From Bacillota bacterium (GTDB taxonomy: Bacteria > Bacillota > Desulfotomaculia > Desulfotomaculales > Ammonificaceae), in the NCBI GenBank assembly GCA_040755295.1, contig JBFMBK010000005.1, positions 62,001-126,000 of the forward strand: a stretch of 64,000 bases of DNA, written 5' to 3'. The notes beneath the pieces were generated by a model. That model did no database searches, had not been told where the DNA came from, and saw only the letters and a program-made list of their open reading frames with translations. Numbering within the stretch: position 1 is the first letter of the stretch; each line of letters opens with the position of its first letter. A program made the position numbers and the translations under genes. Positions 1-8,647 of this stretch are shown here, in pieces.

Positions 1-1438
1 AAACCGCATCGAGGGAGGCATGAGGTAGTTTGCAGAGGGTAGAACTGCCGCAGTACAGTTCAACGCTTCGCTTTTCCAATAGGTTGGGAGCCTGTCGTTG
101 TTGCCCGATCCACTCTTCATCGATTAAAACCTGTATTTTGCGCCTGCCTTGATGTCGGATTTCGAAGGGTTTTTCACAGTAAGCTTTGGCGCGCGCATAC
201 TTTTCGATAATATTTAACCAGCCTCCGCTGCCTACATTTAAGCCTCTGCCGTTGGTAATGCCGAGGATATTGGATTCGCATTGTACCAGACCGACCGGAA
301 AACCATGCACAGAGAAGACATCCAACGACTTAAGGGCCATAGTATCGTAGCGGCAAAGCATGTTTTGGTACCTGATCAAATCCGAAAGGTTTGTCGCCAG
401 CGCATTTTGAATCCTTTCGTCAGAACATTTCGCAATGGTCCCGCAGCTTAACTCAAGACCCAGCAACTGGCGTTCGTTAAACATTTCGCGGTAGAACCGG
501 TAACCCCACCGGTGAAGGCGGTCGGTTTCATCGCCTGGGGGGATCTCATCGCCGGGCGTATGCCGAGGCTGCAGAGCAATTAAATCCGCAGATGCGGACA
601 TATACTTTGTCAAATCTTCAGCATCGGGTTTCTTGAAGAACCGTCCTTGATGGTCCGGCTTACAGACAGGACAGTGATATTCAATCGCAATCATGCGGTG
701 TCGGGGTGCGCCTTTTAAAGCGTCCGGGTACGAGTTGGTCCTGCCGCAGCTTGGACAGGCGCAGCGGTTGCGGATCGCAGGCCCATTAAGCTTTAAGGCT
801 ATCCCGCAACTTTCGCATACCCCGGGATTTTTTCGGTCCTCAATTTCATTCAACTCACCGCATACGCCGCAGATTAACACATTTTTCGGGTGACGTGTGT
901 CGGCGGCAAGCAGGTAGCCGGGAAACAGATCGAAGGTCGAGCCACATTTGCTGCAACTGTGTGTTTTTACCCAGATGAAATACTTGACATGTGCGTTGGC
1001 AGATCCGCACTTTAAGCATCTGGTCCGGTAATAAGAGCCTACTTCACCTTCTAAATAGTTCAGTAAATGGGAGGCGGCTTTGCGGTAAGCCTGGAGGTCA
1101 AGGTGGTCGATTTCCTGGCGTACGATCCAGTAGGCCATCGGATTAATGTCGCATCCTACTATGTCGCATCCGATACGATTGGCTTCTATGAGAGGTGTTC
1201 CGCCGCCCATAAAAGGATCGGCTATTCTGATTCCCTTTAGGTTATGGGCTTGATAAAACATCTCTCTCAGGTTGCCTTGGCTGAACTCGGACAGCAGAAG
1301 CCCCCGGAACAAAGTGCCGGGACGTCTGGCGAACCATTTGTGAACGGCGATAATCGGCCGGTAATTTTGTTGGATTTGTTTTTCACGGAGGGCTAGGTCT
1401 GCAATAAAAGGAACGTCGAAGTTTTTCTCTATCATCAT
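1..1438 (-). CDS. DNA methylase with zinc ribbons, incomplete (C-terminus beyond left edge)
   Basis: About 479 codons are open from an ATG at 1438 (a second ATG follows directly) to the window edge. A GGGGG stretch lies just upstream of the start. The early part carries HKWFARRP and the AdoMet-binding motif DPFMGGGT (around residue 80), as in adenine/cytosine-N4 DNA methylases of the COG1743/DUF1156 type. The middle holds a run of CxxC pairs (CLKC, CSKC, CGVC, CESC, CPSC, CPVC), which suggests two or three zinc ribbons inserted between methylase halves. The last visible residues, SSTLCKLPHASLDAV, are what normally precedes the catalytic DPPY motif, so the catalytic motif should lie just beyond position 1. 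Such enzymes often stand alone or in defence islands; the partner genes are not visible. Confidence 0.8.
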   Translation of the reverse strand, partial: MMIEKNFDVPFIADLALREKQIQQNYRPIIAVHKWFARRPGTLFRGLLLSEFSQGNLREMFYQAHNLKGIRIADPFMGGGTPLIEANRIGCDIVGCDINPMAYWIVRQEIDHLDLQAYRKAASHLLNYLEGEVGSYYRTRCLKCGSANAHVKYFIWVKTHSCSKCGSTFDLFPGYLLAADTRHPKNVLICGVCGELNEIEDRKNPGVCESCGIALKLNGPAIRNRCACPSCGRTNSYPDALKGAPRHRMIAIEYHCPVCKPDHQGRFFKKPDAEDLTKYMSASADLIALQPRHTPGDEIPPGDETDRLHRWGYRFYREMFNERQLLGLELSCGTIAKCSDERIQNALATNLSDLIRYQNMLCRYDTMALKSLDVFSVHGFPVGLVQCESNILGITNGRGLNVGSGGWLNIIEKYARAKAYCEKPFEIRHQGRRKIQVLIDEEWIGQQRQAPNLLEKRSVELYCGSSTLCKLPHASLDAV

Positions 1439-1764
1439 AATCCCCCGAAATCATCACATATTAAATATCTTCTACTTTGGTCGCGGTAATCCTCTCATAA
1501 CCATAAATCCCTGGTAAACCTGAGTTTACCAAGGCATATATTCCGGGTTATTCCGAGAGCGCCCTCCTTAGATTAATCGGCTTCAGGTGGAGAAGAGATT
1601 TCCAGACGCCTGTTTAAGAAATAGACATGGCTTTGACACGAAAAACGTTTTTCCGGTTTCCGGTTGACCCTGCCGCGGAATTAGGAATAGTATATATTTA
1701 GTTACTTATATATATAATTACATAAAAACCGGGGAGGCGAAAGGCCATATACTCGAGGAAATGG
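1439..1764. other. intergenic region with weak promoter candidate
   Basis: No gene or RNA is recognisable in this divergent gap. TTGACC at 1664-1669 followed after 18 bases by TAGTAT (1688-1693) is a weak promoter candidate for the rightward gene. An AT-rich tract (1687-1724) follows. Confidence 0.3.
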
Positions 1765-2586
1765 TTGAAGATTGCGGGGATTGTTCTGGGCTGTACGGCG
1801 GTTGATCTCATCGGCCACCGTTTAGGGCCCGCGTTTCACTACAACGCGCCGCCGAGCGTCTTCATCGAAAAAGGACTGTTCATACCGGCGGTTGTCGTCC
1901 TCTTTATCGTCACTTACGGGGCGGCGGCGGCTGTTTTTGCCGCGATCCAAAAGGAACTGCCCGGGGCAAGGCTTTCCAAGGGCTTCCGCTACGGGATTTC
2001 ATTCGGCGTCCTGTGGTTTATCGGCATGATCGAGATGACGCTTATCGCGGGGTCATCGCTGTCATACGAGTTGTATTCGGGGTCTGTGGACGGGATATCG
2101 TTTCTTTTATTGGGGGTGCTGCTCGGGGTTTATTCCGGCGCTGACAGCATTGGGAAAGCTGACGGCCGAAAGTTCGCAGCCGCATTGGTTTCTGTTACCG
2201 TTATCAGCTTGTTGTTTCTTATCGGGCGGTATTTCGCCTACGCGGTGCTTCATCTCGAATCCGCTTACATTAACGAACCGCTCGCCACTTTTATATGGAC
2301 TCTTTGCCTGGGAGTGTGGGTGGGGGTAATGTATCAACTCCTGAGACAAGGAATCGGAGGTAATTCGGCATTTGCGCGGGGGCTGTGGTTCGGTGTGCTG
2401 GTGTTCGGCAGCGACTGGCTGCTGTATACGCTTTTCCGCGCCGTGTTTGTGAAAATCGCGTTGATTCAAATCGTACTCCGTGTGGGGGTTGACGTTATCT
2501 TTGTGAGCGCGGGCGTGGCGGTTTCGGAAAGACTCCTCAGCAGGGCGGCGGGTGAATCGTCTTTGCCGGGAACAGCAAAGGGGTGA
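1765..2586 (+). CDS. hypothetical multi-pass membrane protein
   Basis: The 273-residue protein has about seven hydrophobic segments separated by short loops. It begins at TTG 1765, preceded by GAGGAA with a spacing of about 6. An upstream ATG at 1761 is in another frame and is not the start. The family is not recognised. Small polar residues within the segments (GRYFAYAVLHLESAY, WVGVMYQLLRQG) argue for a real integral membrane protein rather than a chance frame. It stands alone, divergent from the methylase and convergent with the DUF1232 gene. No function is proposed. Confidence 0.7.
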   Translation: MKIAGIVLGCTAVDLIGHRLGPAFHYNAPPSVFIEKGLFIPAVVVLFIVTYGAAAAVFAAIQKELPGARLSKGFRYGISFGVLWFIGMIEMTLIAGSSLSYELYSGSVDGISFLLLGVLLGVYSGADSIGKADGRKFAAALVSVTVISLLFLIGRYFAYAVLHLESAYINEPLATFIWTLCLGVWVGVMYQLLRQGIGGNSAFARGLWFGVLVFGSDWLLYTLFRAVFVKIALIQIVLRVGVDVIFVSAGVAVSERLLSRAAGESSLPGTAKG

Positions 2587-2653
2587 GGGAGGCAGCGTGG
2601 ATATCTTCCCCGGCCCCGTATTGGGCGCAATAATGAGTCAATACCGCTGAGAT

Positions 2654-3118
2654 TTAGAGTAATGCTTCCGACTTGTTAACCACCGGGGGCTGCTTGCTGA
2701 CCAGGAATTCATAGCTGAGGAACCGGAGGATTCGGTCCAGTTGTTCGCCTATCAGGTCTTTTTCCCGGGCGATAACCTCCTGCACCAGGGGGAAAACGGG
2801 TGTTTCACCGTCCCAGTTGTTGATGAGGATGTGTTCCGAGTTCACCTCCTGCGCCACCCGGAGTGCAACGAAGGCGCAAAGGAAGATGTCGTCGACGTAA
2901 TGGTGGGGGCCGTGAGGGTTTTCAGACGAGATGTCCGCCGGCAGAATAAAGTAAGCTATGGCCGCCATGACAAGCGGGCGTAAATGCCGGGGCAGCATCG
3001 GGTCATCGAGCAGACGTGTAAGAAGCCGGAAAAAAGCCGGTGTCTGACGGATGAGGTCGTCGTGACGGCCTTCGTACGAGGCTACGTCTTCCTGCAACAG
3101 TTCATCGAAGTATTTCAT
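2654..3118 (-). CDS. DUF1232 (YkvA-like) family protein
   Basis: The 154-residue reading starts at ATG 3118, chosen because AGGAGG (3127-3132) lies 8 bases upstream; a longer reading to 3166 has no such site. The centre, PRHLRPLVMAAIAYFILPAD followed by YVDDIFLCAFVAL, matches the DUF1232 pattern in which a helix, a short LxPxD turn and a YxDD helix form a membrane-associated hairpin. Function of the family is unknown. The gene is convergent with the membrane protein at 1765 and appears monocistronic. Confidence 0.7.
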   Translation of the reverse strand: MKYFDELLQEDVASYEGRHDDLIRQTPAFFRLLTRLLDDPMLPRHLRPLVMAAIAYFILPADISSENPHGPHHYVDDIFLCAFVALRVAQEVNSEHILINNWDGETPVFPLVQEVIAREKDLIGEQLDRILRFLSYEFLVSKQPPVVNKSEALL

Positions 3119-3407
3119 CCGTTCCACCTCCTTAATATGTAACTGTATGTTGTCGAGGGCACTCACCTTTCGATTCTATTCTACATAATTACCCATATAT
3201 CCTCTAATTTTTCGAAAATAACCAGGTTGAGGGGCTTTTCGAGCCAAGACAACGGCTCAAAGTCTCTTCGTATCCCCGATTTAAGACGGGTTACGGGCCT
3301 TCCCGGTACCTGCACGGAAAACGTTCCGGCTATTTCCAGCGTTTATTTAAACCGGCCGGGGGTAAGATGATAGAAACGGCTCAAGGGAGGAGGGGGCGTC
3401 GGGTGGA

Positions 3408-3977
3408 ATGAAGAAATTTAAAGACCGTATTGTTCTTGGCGTATGCTGCGCTTTGTTAGCAAGCTTACCGCCCAAGCTGGCAAACACCATTGAGTACCGC
3501 CTGGGACTGACCGATGAGCAATACAACCAAACAGGGTCCAGTTTTTTTTTGCCAAAAGAAGAGGCAAAGTCGAATTCCATGGCAAGCAAGGTGGTTGGTT
3601 CTCTTGTAAACAACACCGTGGTTGGTTTTACGGGGGTGGTGTTGGCCTACCTGCTTTCGATCTCCGGTCGTGACAGGGCGGTTATTAAAGGAGCGCTGTT
3701 CGGGGCGTTGGAATGGGTCGCCATCTGGGGTCTAACCGGCAAGTTAGGGATGAAGGTGAGAAGCAGAAAAGCTGCGACACATCTTTTGAGTTTCTTTGAC
3801 CATGTTATTTTCGGGGCCGGCACCGCCTGGCTGGTGTCCAAGCTGGGAGATGACAGTCTGTATCCGGACATGAAGGTTTCAAGTCCCGAAGAGAAACTGC
3901 CTATAGTCCCGACCCCGCCGCGGAAGCTGACACTTTCCCCGCGAAGGCGCAGGAGACTGCTCAAAGGCACCGCGTAA
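3408..3977 (+). CDS. hypothetical membrane protein
   Basis: The 189-residue protein has an N-terminal hydrophobic helix (about residues 9-25), two central hydrophobic helices (about 65-85 and 95-115), another around 125-143, and an arginine-rich C-terminal tail. GGTGG lies close to the ATG and a GGAGGAGGGGG stretch lies further upstream. The family is not recognised. The basic tail and the predicted TM topology suggest an inner-membrane protein with a cytoplasmic end. An inverted repeat follows about 40 bp after the stop. Confidence 0.6.
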   Translation: MKKFKDRIVLGVCCALLASLPPKLANTIEYRLGLTDEQYNQTGSSFFLPKEEAKSNSMASKVVGSLVNNTVVGFTGVVLAYLLSISGRDRAVIKGALFGALEWVAIWGLTGKLGMKVRSRKAATHLLSFFDHVIFGAGTAWLVSKLGDDSLYPDMKVSSPEEKLPIVPTPPRKLTLSPRRRRRLLKGTA

Positions 3978-4018
3978 CAATGAATCCGTGGATGTCCGGA
4001 AATCAGTCTCACCGCCAA

Positions 4019-4045
4019 TCCGGCACTCAGGTTCTGAGTGCCGGA
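4019..4045. repeat. 12-bp perfect inverted repeat with CCGGCACTCAG arms
   Basis: The arms TCCGGCACTCAG (4019-4030) and CTGAGTGCCGGA (4034-4045) are separated by GTT. No T-run follows, so it is a poor intrinsic terminator. The arm resembles the tips (CCCAGCACTCAA) of the miniature inverted-repeat element seen at 15.8, 39.6, 45.4 and 46.5 kb, so it may be a tip-to-tip remnant of that family. Confidence 0.6.
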
Positions 4046-4173
4046 CGAAAACACGATGATTTAATACGATAAATACCGGATAATATGGGGAAAATACCTT
4101 GGCCTGTTGAACGGAGCACTCAAACTAAATTGAGGAAGTTTCTTTCTCGGTTTTTACCTTATAGAATCTCGAA

Positions 4174-4206
4174 GCTTGAACCTTGAACCTTGAACTTTGA
4201 ACTACT
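4174..4206. repeat. heptanucleotide repeat tract
   Basis: Tandem 7-base units of the type TTGAACC / TTGAACT occupy the space immediately 3' of the MATE gene. It is the same unit as the long tract at 23.3 kb. Confidence 0.8.
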
Positions 4207-5665
4207 AAAACAAAGGCGGGGTGCTTTCGATAACCCGCATGGATTTCCACTTACCGTTTAAGAACCGGTACAGGAAGGCAAAACCGAGGATGATTACATA
4301 CGCTGAGGCAATGCCCCACCCGGCATACAGTCCCTTATGCAGCAGTATCAGGGCTACGTAGCTTGGGATAATGAGTACAAGCAGCGACACGATAAGCATC
4401 ATGCGCATCACGTAATGGGTGTCGCCCGCACCTTTGACGGCGGAGGAGAAGATGATGTTCATCGTATCGAACAGCGAATATATCGCCACAAAACGCAGCA
4501 AGACGGTCACAAGTTCCTTTATACTTGCAAAGCTCTCGGGGGCGGCATGCGAAGCGAAAGGCATGATAAAAATACCCGGGGCGACAACGTACAGCAACGA
4601 GATGAATGCCATGTAGAGAAAGGTTATATGGAATCCGGAATAGACGCTCCGCTCGGCGATTTCCGGCCGTTCTTTGCCGAGGTATTGCCCCACCAGCACC
4701 GACACGGCGATACCGCTTCCCAGCATAGGCATGAACGCTACGGTGTTAATATTGAAAGCGATATTTGTGGCCGCAAGTTTAATCGTTCCGAGGGAGCCCA
4801 TTATAAGGATGAACGCTGTAAATCCGGCCATATCCACCAGGAACTGTATGCCGTTGGGGAAGCCGAACCGGATTATCCTCGCCAGGAGCGGCCGGTTCAC
4901 GCGCCAGTGAAGGCTGTTGTATTCCTTTCTATACGAATGCTTTGTGATGAGAACCAAGTAGGTGGTAAGAGTAAAACACCCCGAAAGCACCGTCGCTACG
5001 GCGGCGCCTTTCATGCCCCATCCGGGAAAGCCCCAGCGGCCGAATATCAGACAGTAGTCGAGAACCACATTTACCGCGGTCCCCGCAATGTTTACCCACA
5101 TCAGTGTCCACGTTTTCCCTCTGCCGGCATAAAACCCGGCCAGCGCAACGGACGCCAGCATAGGGAAAGCGCCCATGCAAAGAATTCTGAAATAGACGAT
5201 CTCGTTCTCCAGAACCGGTTTGCTGTGACCGATAAATTGAAAGATTTGCCGGGAAAAAGGGGCGACGGCAAGCAAAATCAAACCGCCGATCGCAGCGATG
5301 TAGATGCCCTGCCAGACCGCGGGGCCGATCATTCTGTTCCTGCCCGACCCGTAATACTGGGCGACAAAGGTATCGACGTAACTCACCGTTCCGAGGAATA
5401 CGCAGGTCAGTGAAAAATTCAACATTCCGGCGGGCATGGAGGCGGCCACCGCCGCCGGGGAATACCACGTAAGAAACATCCTGTCGATAAACTGCTGCAG
5501 CGACCACATACCCGTAGCCAAAATCAGCGGCGCCGCGATGGCCAGGAACTCGCCGTATCCCCCCTCACGCGACCAACGCCGGGATAGGGAGTCGTATGCT
5601 TTGACGGTGACGTTCGTATGGTCTGCCATGATAAAGCCAGTGGCCTCCGGTTTGGTGGTCCGCAT
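4205..5665 (-). CDS. MATE-family multidrug/Na+ antiporter
   Basis: The 486-residue integral membrane protein has twelve hydrophobic segments in two homologous halves, as in the MatE family (cation-coupled export of drugs or metabolites). Typical family sequence includes APLILATGMWSLQQFIDRMF near the N-terminus and the QYYGSGR loop after helix 2. The start is uncertain: ATG 5665 has no clear ribosome site; ATG 5629 (474 aa, MADHTN) begins closer to the conserved region and has GGAGG about 14 bases upstream. It is monocistronic on the minus strand. Substrate cannot be deduced. Confidence 0.88.
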   Translation of the reverse strand: MRTTKPEATGFIMADHTNVTVKAYDSLSRRWSREGGYGEFLAIAAPLILATGMWSLQQFIDRMFLTWYSPAAVAASMPAGMLNFSLTCVFLGTVSYVDTFVAQYYGSGRNRMIGPAVWQGIYIAAIGGLILLAVAPFSRQIFQFIGHSKPVLENEIVYFRILCMGAFPMLASVALAGFYAGRGKTWTLMWVNIAGTAVNVVLDYCLIFGRWGFPGWGMKGAAVATVLSGCFTLTTYLVLITKHSYRKEYNSLHWRVNRPLLARIIRFGFPNGIQFLVDMAGFTAFILIMGSLGTIKLAATNIAFNINTVAFMPMLGSGIAVSVLVGQYLGKERPEIAERSVYSGFHITFLYMAFISLLYVVAPGIFIMPFASHAAPESFASIKELVTVLLRFVAIYSLFDTMNIIFSSAVKGAGDTHYVMRMMLIVSLLVLIIPSYVALILLHKGLYAGWGIASAYVIILGFAFLYRFLNGKWKSMRVIESTPPLF

Positions 5666-5828
5666 GGTAGCGGGCGGACGTGTCTACGGCCCATTATAAC
5701 TTAGTTCGGCGCACTAAAGAAAGGCAGAGTTATGGGGGCTTGAAGTTTTATCGTATGACCGCCCGCTTTGGATTTGGAAGGCGAGGGATCTGCGGCGAAG
5801 CCGCTGTCGAAGGATTTGTGGGGCATCT
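5666..5828. other. short intergenic spacer
   Basis: Only a small hairpin (GCGGC-GAA-GCCGC near 5793) is visible. No gene is recognised. Confidence 0.3.
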
Positions 5829-6029
5829 CTACCGTATACGGCGAGGTCCGATATAACCGAGACCGAATAGCATTATCAGCCCAGCCTGGATTATCCAGGT
5901 CGGTACGACCTGGATAATGCTATGGGCGAGCGCGCCATAGGGGGGTGCAGCATTGGGATTAAAGCCAGCGTATCGGTTATTATACCGGCAAGGTAGGCGA
6001 TTCTTAGCTGTTTGACCTGTTTTGCTCAT
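5829..6029 (-). pseudogene. remnant of a small membrane protein, frameshifted and interrupted by a palindrome
   Basis: The start overlaps the stop of the upstream DUF2461 gene (TAATG), so it was probably translationally coupled. As written the frame gives an unconvincing 66-residue peptide. Shifting by one base after MSKT restores a plausible hydrophobic N-terminus, VKQLRIAYLAGIITDTLALI, so one extra G in codon 5 is the likely first lesion. About 35 codons later both frames run into a 13-bp-arm palindrome at 5890-5918, after which no family-like sequence continues. Membrane-protein origin is inferred from the restored frame only. Confidence 0.6.
5890..5918. repeat. perfect 13-bp inverted repeat with 3-base loop
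   Basis: ATTATCCAGGTCG (5890-5902), loop GTA, then CGACCTGGATAAT (5906-5918). It lies inside the decayed small membrane gene and may mark an insertion or deletion end. Confidence 0.85.
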
Positions 6030-6748
6030 TATCGAATTCGCCTCGTCTGACGGGCGGACTGATCCTTTACCTCACGGAGGAAACGGTAGAGGGGCGCAAG
6101 AAGATTGAAACCGCGGGTCAGGTCTTCAACCAGGTTCTTGTGGAAGAAACGGTCGTCAATTTCCCTGTTACAGACCAGGTAGAGGTTTTTACGCCGGTAC
6201 CAGAGCATGATGTGTTCAGGCTTGTCTTCGCCCGGCGCCTTCTTGTATGTTTCTCCTTCTATTACGAATTCCTGCTGCTTCGGATAAAAGTCTGTGGCCT
6301 TCTCTAACCTGTCCGGCTGCTCGTCGATCACCTTCCGGAGTCCGTCCATGGTCTCCTTAGAGGCGCCGTAAAACCCCATCCCGTAGCGGTACGACTCAGG
6401 GGAAATCTCGAGGAAGTAAGCGGGGGCGTCCTTCCAGTCCTTGCCCGGCCGTTTAAAGGTTATCCACATGGCGCTTTTATAAGGGGATTTATCCCTGGAA
6501 AACCTGGTGTCCCGATAGATTCGGGAAATCGTCTTGTTCACCGCGGGGGTCAGCTCAAACAACGGGTCAATGGCGTACATGAACCCCCCGAGGTCCGCGA
6601 CCAGGTCCTGCAGCGGCCGGATCAGGTATTCCTGATAATCCTGCCTGTGGGCTTCAAACCAGGGTTTGTTGTTGTTTGCTCTAAGGTCGTTAAGGAACTC
6701 TGCGGTCTCCGGCAGGAAGCCGTTAAACCTGTCCGCCTTTGCGCCCAC
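6029..6748 (-). CDS. DUF2461 family protein
   Basis: The 239-residue protein matches the DUF2461 (TIGR02453) family along its whole length: FLNDLRANNNKPWFEAHR near the N-terminus, then SRIYRDTRFSRDKSPYK and AYFLEISPE, all hallmarks. The biochemical role of the family is unknown. The start is GTG 6748, preceded by AAGGAGG at a spacing of 9. It is 20 bp downstream of the frameshifted NTF2-like gene and overlaps the following remnant, so the three formed one operon. Confidence 0.88.
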   Translation of the reverse strand: MGAKADRFNGFLPETAEFLNDLRANNNKPWFEAHRQDYQEYLIRPLQDLVADLGGFMYAIDPLFELTPAVNKTISRIYRDTRFSRDKSPYKSAMWITFKRPGKDWKDAPAYFLEISPESYRYGMGFYGASKETMDGLRKVIDEQPDRLEKATDFYPKQQEFVIEGETYKKAPGEDKPEHIMLWYRRKNLYLVCNREIDDRFFHKNLVEDLTRGFNLLAPLYRFLREVKDQSARQTRRIR

Positions 6749-6767
6749 CGTTACCGCCTCCTTTCGT

Positions 6768-7168
6768 CTAACGCGGATAAGGGGAGAACTGATCCGCGAC
6801 CACCCACCACTTTCCGTCCTCGTTCACAAGGCCGAACATATCCCTCCCGCCCATCTTAACGGTCTGCCCACCCATTTCAAAGGACATATCGAAGTAGTAG
6901 GTGACAACCGCGAAACTGCCGTTGTCGTACAGATCGACCCTGGGGTCGGTCTCCTTCCAGTAATGGATTTTTGCCGTTGTGGAGAAAGCCTTCCAGCCGG
7001 CGACGCAGGCGTCCCTTCCCTCAAGGCGGGTGCGGTCGGTGGGGTTATCGCCACCATATCCCGGTGAAAGTAGTTTTTGAGTTCATCGGCATTGCCTTCC
7101 GCGGTCCAGAGCCGGTTGAGTGTTTGGATGGTTTGCCAGACTTCTTCCTTTGCGCGCGATTCCTGCAA
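6768..7168 (-). pseudogene. NTF2/SnoaL-like domain protein with a single frameshift
   Basis: Translation from TTG 7168 (GGGAGG about 9 bases upstream) gives MQESRAKEEVWQTIQTLNRL and FHRDMVAIT, typical of small DUF4440/SnoaL-type proteins. At a run of four C near 7043 the frame must shift by one base; the other frame then gives RLEGRDACVAGWKAF, YDNGSFAVVTYYF and NEDGKWWVVADQFSPYPR to a TAG at 6768-6770. The restored protein is about 133 residues, the usual family length. A one-base loss in a C-run could be a mutation or a sequencing error. The family binds small hydrophobic ligands or acts as polyketide cyclase; nothing more specific can be said. Confidence 0.75.
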
Positions 7169-7229
7169 AATCCAGGACCTCCCTTTTGTAAATGAATTCC
7201 AGACTGATTGTTACCGGAACCCCTTCAAT

Positions 7230-7607
7230 TCATAACACGCTACCGGGGAGAAACAACGCCGCGACCGTTATTTTTACAAAAGGGCAGAACTTTATGGGCG
7301 CGATCGACGTTTTAAAACCGGTGAAGAATGTCAGACCGGCCATAACCGCCAGCATCAGGCCGGATCCAATGTAAAGTGTGTGAGTGGCGGGATTTCGGCA
7401 ACCTTGGAGCATCGTTGCAAACAGCACCAGGAGGCCTTTGAAACAGAGCGTAAGTCCTTCGGCCATCCACTCCATGGCTATGATTCTCTTATTGTCCTCC
7501 GATACCGGCTCAAAACCGTTTACCACGGCTTTTGTAGGTATCAGGTGGGTTATCCCCCACAGGATTATAACTGCTGAACCCGTGTAAATCAGTATGGCGT
7601 TTGCCAA
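7230..7607 (-). CDS. hypothetical small membrane protein
   Basis: The 125-residue protein starts at TTG 7607 with a GGGGGGTG upstream. Four hydrophobic segments are visible (IYTGSAVIILWGITHLIP, GLTLCFKGLLVLFATML, YIGSGLMLAVMAGLTFF, ITVAALFLPG). The family is not named with certainty. It lies upstream of, and in the same direction as, the NTF2-like/DUF2461 operon and could belong to it. Confidence 0.6.
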   Translation of the reverse strand: MANAILIYTGSAVIILWGITHLIPTKAVVNGFEPVSEDNKRIIAMEWMAEGLTLCFKGLLVLFATMLQGCRNPATHTLYIGSGLMLAVMAGLTFFTGFKTSIAPIKFCPFVKITVAALFLPGSVL

Positions 7608-7836
7608 CCGGCGGGCACCCCCCCTTTTTTCATTACTAAATATTTTCGCTGATTTGCATCATTTTGTCTACCATTTATGTCCAGGAAAGACGGAACGAAC
7701 GCCGGGCTTACGTTACATCTCTGAAAAGCGTTGTTCAAACGCGAAATGCAGCGCATTTTGTTTTTTAATTGGTTCTAAAGTATAAACAAAAATCGCAGCG
7801 GCAATAATGACAATCGAAGAGACGCAATAAAAGCGC

Positions 7837-8628
7837 GTGCCAAAGGGGGCGTTGACTGTTATCAACAAGGTTGAAATCTGCGGGGTTAACACAGCCAAGC
7901 TTCCGGTCCTGACATCGGCCAAGATGCGGAAACTCTTTGAGGCGGTCAAGCAAGGTGATTGCGGCGCGAGGTCCGAGTTGATAAACGGGAACCTGAGGTT
8001 GGTTTTAAGTGTGATCCAGCGTTTTACGAACAGGGGGGAATTTGTCGACGACCTTTTCCAAGTCGGCTGCATCGGTTTGATAAAAGCGATCGATAATTTC
8101 GACCTCACCCAGAACGTGAAGTTTTCAACCTACGCCGTGCCGATGATCATCGGCGAGATCCGCCGCTACCTTAGGGACAACAACTCGATCAGGGTATCAC
8201 GCTCCCTCCGGGACGTGGCGTACAAGGCCCTCCAGGTGCGTGACTCCCTCGCGAGTAAAAACGCGCGGGAACCGTCTGTGAACGAGATAGCAACGGAGTT
8301 GAATGTTCCCCGGGAAGAAGTGGTGCTGGCGCTGGACGCCATTCAGGAGCCGGTGTCTCTATTTGAACCGATTTACCATGATGGTGGTGACCCGATCTAC
8401 GTCATGGACCAGATCGGGGACGAAAAGAACCAGGATACCAACTGGCTTGAGGTGATCGCCATCCGGGATGCGTTGCGAAGACTGAGCGACCGGGAAAAGC
8501 TTATCCTCACCATGCGGTTCTTCGAAGGTAAGACACAGATGGAAGTGGCTGACGAGATCGGGATTTCGCAGGCGCAGGTTTCGCGTCTCGAGAAGGCGGC
8601 GCTCGGCCACATGCGCAAGTACATGTAA
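7837..8628 (+). CDS. sigG: RNA polymerase sporulation sigma factor SigG
   Basis: The 263-residue protein is the forespore-specific sigma-G. It opens with the diagnostic NKVEICGVNTAKLPVLT, followed by region 2 (GNLRLVLSVIQRF, DLFQVGCIGLIKAIDNFDL, KFSTYAVPMIIGEIRRYLRD), region 3 and the region 4 helix-turn-helix (GKTQMEVADEIGISQAQVSR). It directs late forespore transcription after engulfment. GTG 7837 is given as start; TTG 7852 is an alternative that puts the start closer to the known N-terminus but leaves the AAAGGGGG site very close. spoIIR follows 19 bp downstream. Confidence 0.97.
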   Translation: MPKGALTVINKVEICGVNTAKLPVLTSAKMRKLFEAVKQGDCGARSELINGNLRLVLSVIQRFTNRGEFVDDLFQVGCIGLIKAIDNFDLTQNVKFSTYAVPMIIGEIRRYLRDNNSIRVSRSLRDVAYKALQVRDSLASKNAREPSVNEIATELNVPREEVVLALDAIQEPVSLFEPIYHDGGDPIYVMDQIGDEKNQDTNWLEVIAIRDALRRLSDREKLILTMRFFEGKTQMEVADEIGISQAQVSRLEKAALGHMRKYM

Positions 8629-8647
8629 GGGCAGGGAAGGGAAAGAA

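Noticed and set aside
4337-5413. A 358-codon open frame opposite the MATE gene
   Set aside because: Biased composition (many H, R, G, Q) and full overlap with a clear MATE protein; a shadow frame.
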